Shown here: positions 1-7,366 of the stretch, piece after piece
Numbering within the stretch: position 1 is the first letter of the stretch
Layout of the letters: every line of letters begins with the position of its first letter
NCBI RefSeq assembly: GCF_002027545.1
Contig: NZ_MXAN01000049.1
Span: 1 to 32,242 of the forward strand
Direction of reading: 5' to 3'
Origin: Moraxella lacunata
GTDB lineage: Bacteria; Pseudomonadota; Gammaproteobacteria; Pseudomonadales; Moraxellaceae
Length of the DNA stretch: 32,242 nt
The notes under the pieces: generated by a model
What the model was told of the DNA's origin: nothing
Seen by the model: the letters and a program-made list of their open reading frames with translations, nothing else
Database searches by the model: none
Position numbers and translations under genes: made by a program

Positions 1-146
1 TCATAGGCGGAAAAGAATTTACCTGTTCTTTGCAAATAACGATAACTTAAATCATTAACGTAATTCCATACGAAATTGACCGAACCACTTAGGCGGTTAA
101 GTTGGTCTGTGTGTTTATCTCGTATGCGTAGCTTGAGTGTTTTCAT
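1..146 (-). CDS. tnpB: TnpB-family RNA-guided nuclease, N-terminal 48 codons only (runs off window)
   Basis: Reading down from ATG at 146-144 gives an open frame with no stop to the window edge. It begins MKTLKLRIRDKH and continues through VNFVWNYVNDLSYR, then GKFFSAY. The (V)N.VWN..N(D/E)LS pattern is the usual N-terminal signature of IS200/IS605 TnpB (OrfB). TnpB is the RNA-guided DNA nuclease ancestral to Cas12, guided by an omega-RNA made from the element's far end. The RuvC catalytic residues and zinc finger lie outside the window, so integrity cannot be judged. The 49 bp between this start and the tnpA start would hold divergent promoters; a plus-strand TATAAT is at 156-161. Confidence 0.8.
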   Translation of the reverse strand, partial: MKTLKLRIRDKHTDQLNRLSGSVNFVWNYVNDLSYRYLQRTGKFFSAY

Positions 147-195
147 GGGTTTGTGTATAATGAGATAGGTATATTATATATTTGGTTTAATTTTA

Positions 196-264
196 ATGTC
201 AAATGATTTAAGACGTGGTAGGCACGTTGTTTACAATATTCATGTGCAAATACCATCTGTATGT
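196..264 (+). pseudogene. tnpA: Truncated IS200-type Y1 transposase TnpA (N-terminal fragment)
   Basis: The frame from ATG 196 begins MSNDLRRGRHVVYNIHV, matching the usual TnpA opening (M-S-x-D-x-R-R-G-R-H-x-V-Y-x-L-H-x-H). After that the match stops, and the reading frame continues through unrelated residues and across the end hairpin at 292-311 to a stop at 462. The normal protein is about 130-150 residues with a HUH motif and a catalytic tyrosine; none of these is present. I read this as an internal deletion that kept the start of tnpA and the element end. The end of the remnant at 264 is an estimate. Confidence 0.7.
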
Positions 265-291
265 AAGCATAGCTACGGAGTTGCCTTATAT

Positions 292-311
292 CCACCGCCT
301 GAAGTCGGTGG
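292..311 (+). repeat. IS200/IS605 end hairpin
   Basis: CCACCG at 292-297 and CGGTGG at 306-311 form a 6-bp stem around an 8-base loop, followed by TTTTACGGCAAC. Imperfect hairpins like this at the element ends are the TnpA binding sites in the family. Its place downstream of the tnpA remnant, away from tnpB, suits the tnpA-side end of an IS605-type element. Confidence 0.6.
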
Positions 312-348
312 TTTTACGGCAACGAAGGATAAACTTAAAACTGGGCTA

Positions 349-377
349 TTGACAGATTGCACACTTTTTGCTATCAT
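349..377 (+). promoter_or_regulatory. Sigma-70-type promoter ahead of the packaging genes
   Basis: TTGACA at 349-354, a 17-bp spacer and TATCAT at 372-377 make a near-consensus promoter pointing towards the HNH/terminase genes. It lies just outside the IS remnant. Transcription would start near 384 and meet the hairpin/T-tract at 403-438 before the first gene. Whether it drives the late operon or only the first genes cannot be decided from sequence. Confidence 0.55.
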
Positions 378-402
378 TTTGTCAAAATCAATAATTGTAA
401 CT

Positions 403-438
403 AACGCTGACAGTTCACGCTGTTGGCGTTTTTTATTG
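403..438 (+). terminator. Terminator-like hairpin in the leader of the HNH gene
   Basis: AACGC-T-GACAG pairs with CTGTT-G-GCGTT (two GU pairs) around the loop TTCACG and is followed by TTTTTTATTGG. It lies downstream of the promoter at 349-377 and about 28 bp before the HNH start, so it would act as an attenuator unless bypassed. It belongs to the recurring hairpin + TTTTTTRTTGG pattern described in the findings. Confidence 0.55.
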
Positions 439-465
439 GCAAATGATGATAAATCACGGTAAACC

Positions 466-774
466 ATGGCAAAACTAACCACCCTACCACCACGCCTAAA
501 ACCCACCCAATCCCACACTCCAAAGCGTAACTGGGGTAAAGGTCGTGGCGGCCGTGCGTGGCGGCGACTTCGTGATGAGATTTTGGCTCGTGATAATTAC
601 ACCTGCCGATGCTGTGGGCGTGTCGGTGGTCGTTTGGAGCTTGACCACATCATTAACACAGCCGTCGGCGGTACAGACGACCCCACCAACTTGCAAATCC
701 TTTGCTATGACTGCCACAAACAAAAAACTCACACCGAAAGCACGGTGGGGGGTATCAAACAATTTTCGGGCTAA
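466..774 (+). CDS. HNH endonuclease (packaging-associated)
   Basis: A 102-residue basic protein with a complete HNH core. YTCRCC (C47, C50) and CYDC (C80, C83) supply the zinc-binding cysteine pairs. LELDHI (D60-H61) is the first HNH element, followed by the Asn of DPTNLQ (about N75) and H84 of CHKQ. Small HNH proteins directly upstream of terminase genes are common in HK97-like phages, where they are needed with the terminase for cos cleavage or DNA packaging. That role here is inferred from position. ATG 466 was chosen because it opens a typical short basic tail; the ribosome binding site (GGTAA) is weak. The C-terminus after the HNH fold is only about 15 residues. Confidence 0.85.
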   Translation: MAKLTTLPPRLKPTQSHTPKRNWGKGRGGRAWRRLRDEILARDNYTCRCCGRVGGRLELDHIINTAVGGTDDPTNLQILCYDCHKQKTHTESTVGGIKQFSG

Positions 775-892
775 CCCTGCGGACACCACGCCCCTACCCG
801 TTTATAAAAAAATTTCGTATTTTGGGAAAAATCTCCATTTTCTCCAAGTAACATTATTTACATAAAATTACAATAGTAAGGATTAGGCAAAA

Positions 893-1408
893 ATGGCACT
901 CACTCAAAAGCAGGAACGATACGCTCGTCTTGTGGCGAGTGGCAAAGATTTGCACACATCAGCCCTAGAAGCTGGCTGTAAAAGCCACGACTCCGCCCGT
1001 AAATTTGTGGCGGATATGGCAAAGCGTAAGAATGTGCAGGCATTCATCAATCAGGTGCGAACAGTCAATACCGAACTGACCACGCAGACTGACAACACCA
1101 CGACCGACATTACTTATCCGAATGCACTAGCTACGGCAAGTGAAACAGATCGGGTACGGCAAGCACCGACCACGCCCCAGTCGCCTTTGGAGTTTTTGAC
1201 TTCGGTGTTTAACAATGCGGATGGGCTTTACACGCCCAAAGAACGCATTAACGCCGCCATCGCTCTTTTGCCATACACCGAACAGAAACTAGCTCAAACA
1301 GGCAAGAAAGAGGATGCCATCGATACGGCTCGTGAAAAGTCCGAAAGTGGACGCTTTTCGACCATGTCCAATCAGCTAGAAATGCCGATGGGTGGGCTGA
1401 AAAATTAA
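893..1408 (+). CDS. terS: Terminase small subunit
   Basis: A 171-residue protein opening LTQKQERYARLVASGKD, then A...AGC...SARKFVADMAKRKNVQAFINQV, which is the DNA-binding helical N-terminal pattern of the Terminase_2/XtmA-like small subunits. A Thr/Asn-rich linker (about residues 60-95) leads to LEFLTSVFNN...TPKERINAAIALLPYTEQKL, the oligomerisation-type segment seen in related small terminases. The protein recognises the packaging site on phage DNA and loads the large subunit. AAGGAT lies 9-14 bases before the ATG. The large subunit should follow directly but is separated here by 850 bp of unrelated sequence (1409-2255). Confidence 0.82.
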   Translation: MALTQKQERYARLVASGKDLHTSALEAGCKSHDSARKFVADMAKRKNVQAFINQVRTVNTELTTQTDNTTTDITYPNALATASETDRVRQAPTTPQSPLEFLTSVFNNADGLYTPKERINAAIALLPYTEQKLAQTGKKEDAIDTAREKSESGRFSTMSNQLEMPMGGLKN

Positions 1409-1570
1409 GCAAATCATCATTTATAGACCGCCAAATAAGGCGGACATGTTTGGCAGTGAGCTTTTGCAATGATTTAATCAAAAATTGTGCCAAAACAGAT
1501 GATACGTCAAGTCAAACGGCTTGGCGTTTTTTGTTGCCGTTAATCTTAGGATTGGCGGTTTTTAAACTTT

Positions 1571-1585
1571 GCGACTTAAAGTCGC
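1571..1585. repeat. Perfect 15-base palindrome upstream of the cargo genes
   Basis: GCGACTTAAAGTCGC is self-complementary apart from its central base and lies 18 bp before the start codon at 1604. No T-tract follows, so it is not an intrinsic terminator. An operator or a 5'-UTR hairpin are both possible. A second stem, CCGCC (1428-1432) with GGCGG (1439-1443), sits earlier in the same gap. Confidence 0.4.
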
Positions 1586-1603
1586 TTAATATGGAGACTT
1601 GAT

Positions 1604-2017
1604 ATGTCTGATTTAAGTAAAGAGCAGGTAAAAGAAGCCTATGCAAAAGCCATTGAAGTTTTGTTTGGTGGCGTTGTTCAAGCAAGTCCGAATGAAATTA
1701 CTGAGCAAGTTATTCAAGATGTGGACAAGATGATTAGCGAGATTGCCAATTGCTCACAAAATATTGCCAAGATTGGTATTGATATCATCTACAAAGCAAC
1801 CATTGGGCGTGTTGTAGATGCTGCAACTGGCTATTTTGATAATATCTTGATTGATACACTACTTGATGAAGCAACTAGCGACATTCAGGATAAAATTGAA
1901 GAGCTGTTTAGTGCTTGGATAATGGCTTTGATGGGCAATCGTCGTTTTGTAGCGTGTTTATATCAAGCTCGCCGCAACTGGCGTTCCAAAATTCAAATTG
2001 AGCTAATGGGGCTTTAA
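1604..2017 (+). CDS. Unknown acidic helical protein (cargo gene between terminase genes)
   Basis: 137 residues; I do not recognise the family. The sequence is predicted mostly helical, acidic through the first 105 residues (EQVKEAYAKAIEVL, DVDKMISEIAN, DEATSDIQDKIEELF), with a short basic C-terminal stretch (ARRNWRSKIQIELMGL). There is no convincing membrane segment. A GGAG about 9 bases before ATG 1604 supports the start. It sits between terS and terL, normally adjacent, and its stop overlaps the stop of the opposing small gene at 2014-2178. That placement marks the pair as a moron-type insertion. Host defence, superinfection exclusion or anti-defence roles are possible, but nothing in the sequence picks one. 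Confidence 0.6.
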   Translation: MSDLSKEQVKEAYAKAIEVLFGGVVQASPNEITEQVIQDVDKMISEIANCSQNIAKIGIDIIYKATIGRVVDAATGYFDNILIDTLLDEATSDIQDKIEELFSAWIMALMGNRRFVACLYQARRNWRSKIQIELMGL

Positions 2018-2178
2018 TCTGCGATAATTTGAGCAAAGTTTGCCAGTTTTAGACCCAGACAGATGACAAGAAGTAACGCATAAATAAGCGGATTTTTGTC
2101 ATCTACTGGGTTGTGGTAAAAATAATATGCCAAGCCCAAACAAATAACAGGAACTATCCAAGTGGTAAAAAATGCCAT
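2014..2178 (-). CDS. Small two-helix membrane protein (unknown)
   Basis: 54 residues from ATG at 2178-2176, chosen over an upstream in-frame start because GGGAG lies at ideal spacing before it. Two hydrophobic stretches (FFTTWIVPVICLGLAYYFY and PLIYALLLVICLGLKLANFAQII) are separated by the polar loop HNPVDDKN, so it should be a hairpin inner-membrane protein. It runs against the late operon and converges with the gene at 1604-2017, their stop codons overlapping. TTGACT is present about 40 bp upstream, but the matching -10 is poor. Function unknown. Small membrane proteins in prophage cargo often act in superinfection exclusion, which is only a guess here. Confidence 0.5.
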   Translation of the reverse strand: MAFFTTWIVPVICLGLAYYFYHNPVDDKNPLIYALLLVICLGLKLANFAQIIAD

Positions 2179-2255
2179 TTCTTCTCCCAAATTAACTAAG
2201 AGCAAAACCTTAAAAAGTCAAGTATTTTAAGATAATTTTAACACATTTTTAAATC

Positions 2256-3992
2256 GTGAAAAATAATTTTATTGAACAACCGCCCATCTGGACAACCGCC
2301 CTGCCTGACTGGGAAGAAAGGATTGTCAAGGGCGAGTCCCTTATTCCGTGCAAACCGCTTTTTCCTGCGATGAGTGAAATCGCCTTGCGGGTTTTTAAGG
2401 AATTGGCACTCGTTGATGTGATTGGCTGTCCCAAGATTGGCGAGATTACACGGGATTGGGTATTTGAGTTCGTCTCCGTCATTTTTGGGGCGTATGACCC
2501 CACCGCCAAAAAGCGTCTGATTAAAGAGTTTTTTCTGCTTATCAGCAAGAAAAACAGCAAATCCACCTTGGCGGCGGGTATCATGCTGACGGCGTTGATA
2601 CTCAATGAACGCCAATCATGTGAGCTGGTTATCGTTGCCCCAACCAAGGAAGTCGCTAACAACTCCTTTGACCCAATGCGAGATATGATAAGGGTGGACA
2701 AAGAATTGTCTGCTATTTTCAATGTGTCGCCCCACACCAAAACAATCACGCACCGCCACACACAGGCAACCTTAAAAGTCATCGCTGCCGAGTCTAACAG
2801 CTTGGCAGGGGTCAAGGGAACTTACGTACTGATTGATGAGCTGTGGGTATTTGGCAAACGCTCGGGGGCGTCATCCATGCTCCAAGAAGCCATTGGGGGG
2901 CTTGCCAGTCGTCCCGAAGGTTTTGTCATCTATCTGTCCACGATGAGCGATGAGTCGCCTGCGGGGGTGTTTAAAGAAAAGCTGGACTATGCCCGTGGCG
3001 TGCGAGATGACGAGATTGACGACCCACGATTTTTGCCCGTGATTTATGAATTTCCACCGTCATACATTGAGAGTAGGGACTATATCAAGCCTGAGAACTG
3101 GTATATCACCAACCCCAACCTAGGGGCGAGCGTGGATGTGGATTATCTGACCGACACGCTAAAACGTGCCAAAGAGTCGCATGACAAAAACACCCTACAA
3201 ACTGCCTTAGCCAAGCACCTGAATGTAGAAATTGGCATATCGCTTAGAGCGAACCGCTGGGCAGGGGCGGAGTTTTGGGAAAAAGCAGGACGACAATTTA
3301 CGCTTGATGAGCTGATAGAAGCCAGCGAAGTCATCACGATGGGCGGAGACGGGGGCGGTCTTGATGACTTGCTTGGCTGTGCCGTCATCGGACGATTGCC
3401 CACGCCCAAATACATCTATACCGATGATAACAATGTCCGCCACGAAGTCAAACAGTGGTGGGTGTGGGTGCGTGCATGGTGTCATCCTATCGCCCTAGAA
3501 CGCCGAAAGCAGGACGAGCCACGCTATCGTGATTTTGAAACCGATGGCGACCTTGTCATCGTGCAAAATGTGGGCGATGACGTGGCAGAATTTGCCAACA
3601 TTGCCAAAAAAGTCTACGATAGCGGAAAACTTGACCGCATTGGGCTAGACCCTGCTGGGGCGGACGATATTGTCATCGCCCTAGAATCCATCGGCATTCC
3701 CAAAGACCCTAAAATCACAGGTGTGTCGCAGGGCTGGCGATTGGGAGGTTACCAAAAAGTGTGTGAACGCAAAATCGCCAGTGGTGATTTGACGCACGCA
3801 AATCAGCCCCTAATGGCGTGGTGCGTGGGCAATGCCCAAGTCAGAACAAGCAATTCGGGCGTGATGATGAGTAAGTCCGAAAGCGGAAACGGTAAGATTG
3901 ACCCTGTGATTGCTATGTTAAACGCCGTGGCACTTATGAGCCAAAACCCTGCTGTGCCTAGGGGTGATGATGATGTGGGGGTTTATTTTTAA
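2256..3992 (+). CDS. terL: Terminase large subunit (packaging ATPase-nuclease)
   Basis: 578 residues, the normal length for the HK97-like Terminase_1 family. The N-terminal ATPase has a Walker A-like SKKNSKST (97-104) and Walker B YVLIDE (190-195), with APTKEVA (about 128-134) before it. The C-terminal RNase H-like nuclease has acidic residues in GGDGGGLDDLLG (D365, D370) and IGLDPAGADD further on. It cuts concatemers and drives DNA into the prohead through the portal. The frame is closed just upstream by TAA, so GTG 2256 is the earliest start; it has no visible ribosome binding site. The cargo insertion upstream may have removed the native leader, or translation may rely on the A/T-rich leader. 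Confidence 0.95.
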   Translation: MKNNFIEQPPIWTTALPDWEERIVKGESLIPCKPLFPAMSEIALRVFKELALVDVIGCPKIGEITRDWVFEFVSVIFGAYDPTAKKRLIKEFFLLISKKNSKSTLAAGIMLTALILNERQSCELVIVAPTKEVANNSFDPMRDMIRVDKELSAIFNVSPHTKTITHRHTQATLKVIAAESNSLAGVKGTYVLIDELWVFGKRSGASSMLQEAIGGLASRPEGFVIYLSTMSDESPAGVFKEKLDYARGVRDDEIDDPRFLPVIYEFPPSYIESRDYIKPENWYITNPNLGASVDVDYLTDTLKRAKESHDKNTLQTALAKHLNVEIGISLRANRWAGAEFWEKAGRQFTLDELIEASEVITMGGDGGGLDDLLGCAVIGRLPTPKYIYTDDNNVRHEVKQWWVWVRAWCHPIALERRKQDEPRYRDFETDGDLVIVQNVGDDVAEFANIAKKVYDSGKLDRIGLDPAGADDIVIALESIGIPKDPKITGVSQGWRLGGYQKVCERKIASGDLTHANQPLMAWCVGNAQVRTSNSGVMMSKSESGNGKIDPVIAMLNAVALMSQNPAVPRGDDDVGVYF

Positions 3993-4164
3993 GAAAAACC
4001 CGCTTTAACAAGTGGGCGAATATATAAAACAGGGCGATGACGGACTGCTGGAACAGTCCGCCACCCCTACGACAAACCGAGCTTGTCGCAAGCGAAACCC
4101 TGCTACTATGTACATGGCGTGGCAAGGGTATCACATTTTTAACAAAATTGCGATAGGCTCTACC

Positions 4165-4422
4165 ATGAAACAAGTAAATTGTCGCTCCTGTGGGCGATTA
4201 TTAGCCAAAATTGGAAACTTTAATGATTTAGAAATCAAATGTCCACGCTGTAAAGCGTTTAATGTTTTGAGCGTCGAGAACGCCTTATCAGAAGTCCAAA
4301 GAGACTCAAGCATAGGTAATCTTGATGACCAAAGCATACCAAAAAGCACCCCTGCCATTCGTGGGTCAAAAACGAATGTTTTTAAAGGAATTTCGCAAAA
4401 TTTTGGACAAAATCCCAAATGA
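4165..4422 (+). CDS. com: Com-like zinc-finger translational regulator
   Basis: 85 residues. The first 35 match the Mu Com pattern: C6-R-S-C9, then GRLLAKIGNFNDLEIKCPRC with C26 and C29, a CxxC-16-CxxC zinc finger. In phage Mu, Com binds the mom mRNA and opens its ribosome binding site so that the DNA modification gene is translated. Here the last 98 bp overlap the adenine methylase in another frame, the same nested layout. That suggests translational coupling or activation of the methylase (inference). The residues after about 40 are low in conservation and probably constrained by the overlapping gene. A longer frame from GTG 4012 exists, but the Com homology starts at 4165. Confidence 0.75.
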   Translation: MKQVNCRSCGRLLAKIGNFNDLEIKCPRCKAFNVLSVENALSEVQRDSSIGNLDDQSIPKSTPAIRGSKTNVFKGISQNFGQNPK

Positions 4423-5158
4423 CGGCGAAAACTGGACAATCATTGATGTGTTTGGTGGTAATGGGCTACTTGCCAACAATGCCAAAGCCTACAAGCCCAA
4501 AGCCACCGTCATTTATAACGATTTTGACGGCTATACTAAGCGATTGGCACACATTGATGATATTAACCGTTTGCGTGCTATTTTGTTTGATTTAACAAAA
4601 GATGTGCCACGCCAAAAGCGGATACCAGACGAGCTAAAAGAGCGGATTTTGCAGGTCATTGCTAAATTTGGCGGTTATATAGATGTAAGAAGTGTCAGCA
4701 CTTGGTTGTTGTTTAGTGGCAAGCAAATCGCCCATATTGGTGAGCTTGGCGACCACCAAATGTACAATACCGTTCGCACCAGTGATTATGACCGTGCAGA
4801 CGGCTATTTGGACGGATTGATTGTTACGCACGAAAGTTTTGATACGCTGATACCAAAATTCGCCAACACACCAAACACTTTGCTATTACTTGACCCACCT
4901 TACATTTGCACCGAGCAAAAGGCGTATGCGATGACAGGTTATTTTGGTATGACAAAGTTTTTAAGGCTGATAAAACTGGTGCGTCCGCCTTATCTGTTTT
5001 TTAGTAGTACAAGGAGCGAACTCTTGGACTATATGGATTATCTCAAAGATTGCGAGCCTGCCATGTGGGAGTGTATTGGCGACTTTGAGAAAGTGAGCGT
5101 AAACAGTCATATCAACTACAATAGTGAATATGAAGACAATATGATTTATCGGTTTTAG
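4325..5158 (+). CDS. DNA N6-adenine methyltransferase, D12 class
   Basis: 277 residues. PFVGQKR (11-17) is the motif X-type SAM-proximal segment, DVFGGNG (41-47) is motif I (D-x-F-x-G-x-G), and DPPY (190-193) is the catalytic motif IV of N6-adenine methylases. Spacing and order match the D12/Dam-like class. It should methylate adenine in a short site of phage and host DNA, most likely to evade restriction or to time packaging. AGGT 7 bases before ATG 4325 supports this start over the TTG one codon earlier. It starts inside the com-like gene, so its translation may be controlled by that product. Confidence 0.9.
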   Translation: MTKAYQKAPLPFVGQKRMFLKEFRKILDKIPNDGENWTIIDVFGGNGLLANNAKAYKPKATVIYNDFDGYTKRLAHIDDINRLRAILFDLTKDVPRQKRIPDELKERILQVIAKFGGYIDVRSVSTWLLFSGKQIAHIGELGDHQMYNTVRTSDYDRADGYLDGLIVTHESFDTLIPKFANTPNTLLLLDPPYICTEQKAYAMTGYFGMTKFLRLIKLVRPPYLFFSSTRSELLDYMDYLKDCEPAMWECIGDFEKVSVNSHINYNSEYEDNMIYRF

Positions 5159-5205
5159 TCAAACCAAACCACTGACCACAGGGCTTTATTTATGGGTATT
5201 TTAAA

Positions 5206-5403
5206 ATGAAATTACACGGTTTTATCAGCGTAACGACCAACTGTAACCAAGAAGCAGTTGTCAATATCAGTCAAATTTCGTCCATTGTCGCAAAATATCG
5301 ATCTGGCGAAGCAGTAATTACACTGAATAATGGCGAATCTTATGAGCTTTATTGTAGTGTCAGCGAAGTCAAAAAACTTATTAAAGAAGAGCAAAACCAA
5401 TGA
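5206..5403 (+). CDS. Small conserved-type phage protein, unknown
   Basis: 65 residues. The pattern VNISQISSIVAKY...AVITLNNGESYELYCSVSEVKKLI resembles the small beta-rich fold seen in FlbD-like and LytTR-like domains (asparagine/isoleucine strand, TLNNG turn, terminal helix), but I cannot name a family. Its stop overlaps the protease start by four bases (ATGA), so it is translationally coupled to the head maturation genes. No membrane segment or signal. The start is ATG 5206, without a strong ribosome binding site. Confidence 0.6.
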   Translation: MKLHGFISVTTNCNQEAVVNISQISSIVAKYRSGEAVITLNNGESYELYCSVSEVKKLIKEEQNQ

Positions 5404-6023
5404 CCAAAGCCTACTCAACCCTACAAATCAAATCGGTAACCGATACCGATGATGAGCGTATCATCACAGGCATTGCCACCACCCCAAGCACCGACCGAGA
5501 CGATGACATTTTAGAGCCGACAGGAGCAAAATTTGCCCTACCAATACCGCTACTATGGCAACACAATCACAATCAGCCGATTGGCGAAGTTATCCAAGCC
5601 ACGGTAACAGAAAAAGGCATTGAGATTGTCGCTAAATTGGTCAAGATTGACGAAAAAGGCAAATTAAAAGACCGCCTAGACGAAGCATGGCAATGTATCA
5701 AGTCTGGGCTTGTCAAATGCCTGTCGGTGGGCTTTAAAATCAAAGAGTACAATTATCTGGAAAACTCATGGGGGCTACACATCAAAGAGTGGGAATTTTA
5801 TGAGTTGTCAGTCGTTACCGTCCCTGCCAACGCCGATGCGGTCATTACAAGCGTCAAGCAAATCAAAGATGCGTTTAGTTTGCCACTTGCTGACACGCCA
5901 AACCCACCGACCAACCCAATCCAAGCACCACCCACCCCAACCACAATCACGAAAGCAACCCCCAGTAATGGTGCGGTTGCTTTAATTTTATCCAACCTAA
6001 ATAACGGAGTATCATTACGATGA
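5400..6023 (+). CDS. HK97-family prohead protease
   Basis: 207 residues of the S78 caudovirus prohead protease type. It has GIATTPSTDRDDDILEPTGAKF (TP...D..GD.ltp pattern), LLWQHNHNQPIGEV with the catalytic His (H55 or H57), and GLVKCLSVGFK with the catalytic Ser (S109). It then has WEFYELSVVTVPANADA, the conserved end of the protease fold. The C-terminal 50 residues are Pro/Thr-rich and probably disordered. The enzyme trims the N-terminal delta region of the capsid protein after prohead assembly and degrades itself. It is coupled at both ends by ATGA overlaps to the upstream small gene and to the capsid gene. Confidence 0.92.
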   Translation: MTKAYSTLQIKSVTDTDDERIITGIATTPSTDRDDDILEPTGAKFALPIPLLWQHNHNQPIGEVIQATVTEKGIEIVAKLVKIDEKGKLKDRLDEAWQCIKSGLVKCLSVGFKIKEYNYLENSWGLHIKEWEFYELSVVTVPANADAVITSVKQIKDAFSLPLADTPNPPTNPIQAPPTPTTITKATPSNGAVALILSNLNNGVSLR

Positions 6024-7357
6024 ACTATGAACAACAGCTTGCCAAAGTCAAAGCCACCATTGTTGATAAGCAAGCCAAAATCGGTGAGATCATGACAAAA
6101 TCGGTTGTAAGCGGACACACCCCAAGCGATGATGACGAAGCGACAATCACGGCATTGGAAAGCGACATCGATCGCTTAGAAAAGAACGCCCAGCGTTTGC
6201 AAAAACTGATTAAATCGGTAGAAACCGCCCCAAATCCTACCGAGATTGGCGGTGAAAATCCAGAACAGGCTCATGCAAGTGCCGAAGGTGAACCAAACCC
6301 AAAAGAAGCAGGTAAAAGCGTGAAAGTAGAATCCAACTTACCCAAAGGCATTGGCTTTGCACAAATGGCTCGTGCCAAAGCCTTGTCCGCCAAAAATGCA
6401 AGCAAAGGTAGCTTTGTAAGTGCCGCCCAAATCGCCAAATCCGCAGGAATGCACCCGTCTGTCATTGCCGAGCTTGAAAAATCGGTAACGGTCATGGACA
6501 CCACGAACTCGGGCGTGCTTGTGCCAGTCAGCCCGCTTGTTCAAGAGTTTATTGAGCTATTGCGAGCTCAAACGATTATTGACAAACTTGCCCCTTATAT
6601 GCGTGCAGGAGACTTTAACACCACAATCGCAGGTATGGCGACAGGGGCGACATCGGCGTGGGTTGGCGAAGGTGAACCAAAACCTGTTACCAATGCCACT
6701 TTTAATAGCGTGGAACTAAAACGCCATAAAGTTGCAGGTATTGCGGTGCTAACCGAAGAGCTTGGACGCTTTAACAAGTTTAATGGCGACCGCCGTATCT
6801 TGGACGATTTGATTGAGTCTAATCGTTTGCTACTTGATTTGACCTTTATTGATGATAAGGCTGGGGACGCAACCCGACCAGCAGGGTCGTTGCATGGCGG
6901 TGTGATTATTGAATCCACAGGTAACGAAGAAGCCCAAATCAAAGCTGACCTGCTTAGTCTGCGTAAAAAATTCTTGACGGCTAACCTGTCTTTATCTGGT
7001 GCATTCTACATCATGAGCGAGACACGAGCGTCTGAATGGGCGGAGCTTGTCAATCCGCTTGGAGCTCCTGTCTTTACAGGTCTGCAAGCTGAGACTGGCA
7101 AGAAAACCCTTAACGGCTTGCCTGTCATTGAGTCCGAGAGTGCAACTAACATTGTGGAGCTTGTCAAACCGAGCGAATTTTATTTGGCAGATGAAGGTCA
7201 AGTGGAAGTGTCATACAGCACCGAAGCAACCATCACCATGCCTGATAAATCACTTGTGCATTTGTTCCAAGAGAACAAAGAAGCAATCCGTGCCGAGCGG
7301 TTCATCACATGGGCAAAACGCCGTCCTACCGCAGCAGCTGCGATTAAATATACATAA
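6020..7357 (+). CDS. HK97-fold major capsid protein
   Basis: 445 residues. The first 65 or so form a charged coiled coil (delta/scaffold domain), followed by an acidic Pro/Glu-rich linker to about residue 110, where the protease is expected to cut. The rest is the HK97 fold: VMDTTNSGVLVPVSPLVQEFIELLR, AGDFNTTIAGMATGATSAWVGEGEP, LKRHKVAGIAVLTEELGRF (the E-loop/P-domain stretch), FIDDKAGDATRPAGSLHGG and the end WAKRRPTAAAAIKY. It overlaps the protease by ATGA. A 74-bp structured RNA region follows directly (7367-7440) and may set the high capsid to low portal ratio. Confidence 0.95.
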   Translation: MNYEQQLAKVKATIVDKQAKIGEIMTKSVVSGHTPSDDDEATITALESDIDRLEKNAQRLQKLIKSVETAPNPTEIGGENPEQAHASAEGEPNPKEAGKSVKVESNLPKGIGFAQMARAKALSAKNASKGSFVSAAQIAKSAGMHPSVIAELEKSVTVMDTTNSGVLVPVSPLVQEFIELLRAQTIIDKLAPYMRAGDFNTTIAGMATGATSAWVGEGEPKPVTNATFNSVELKRHKVAGIAVLTEELGRFNKFNGDRRILDDLIESNRLLLDLTFIDDKAGDATRPAGSLHGGVIIESTGNEEAQIKADLLSLRKKFLTANLSLSGAFYIMSETRASEWAELVNPLGAPVFTGLQAETGKKTLNGLPVIESESATNIVELVKPSEFYLADEGQVEVSYSTEATITMPDKSLVHLFQENKEAIRAERFITWAKRRPTAAAAIKYT

Positions 7358-7366
7358 TTGTCCATT

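Larger units (their letters stand above)
1..325. mobile_element. Degenerate IS200/IS605-family element (right-hand part)
   Basis: Three things seen together define this element: a tnpB start on the minus strand (146 downward), a divergent tnpA start on the plus strand at 196, and a short stem-loop at 292-311 (CCACCG...CGGTGG) of the kind found at the subterminal ends of this family. Divergent tnpA/tnpB is the IS605/ISHp608 arrangement. TnpA loses resemblance after roughly 20 codons and the end hairpin follows almost at once, so most of tnpA, including the HUH and catalytic Tyr motifs, has been deleted. The element could therefore move only if a TnpA acts in trans. The outer boundary at about 325 is approximate, and the rest of the element lies left of the window. 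Confidence 0.75.

Noticed and set aside
265..462. Rest of the frame after the tnpA fragment as a gene
   Set aside because: It runs through the IS end hairpin, a promoter and a terminator-like hairpin without any TnpA motif.
1604..2017. Naming the unknown cargo protein an AcrVA
   Set aside because: It does not resemble AcrVA1, the one AcrVA sequence I could compare from memory; location alone is not enough.
4012..4164. Longer N-terminus for the Com-like protein from GTG 4012
   Set aside because: The Com family begins right at the MK-x-x-x-C of 4165. The upstream part contains a perfect CGGACTG/CAGTCCG hairpin and no protein-like pattern.
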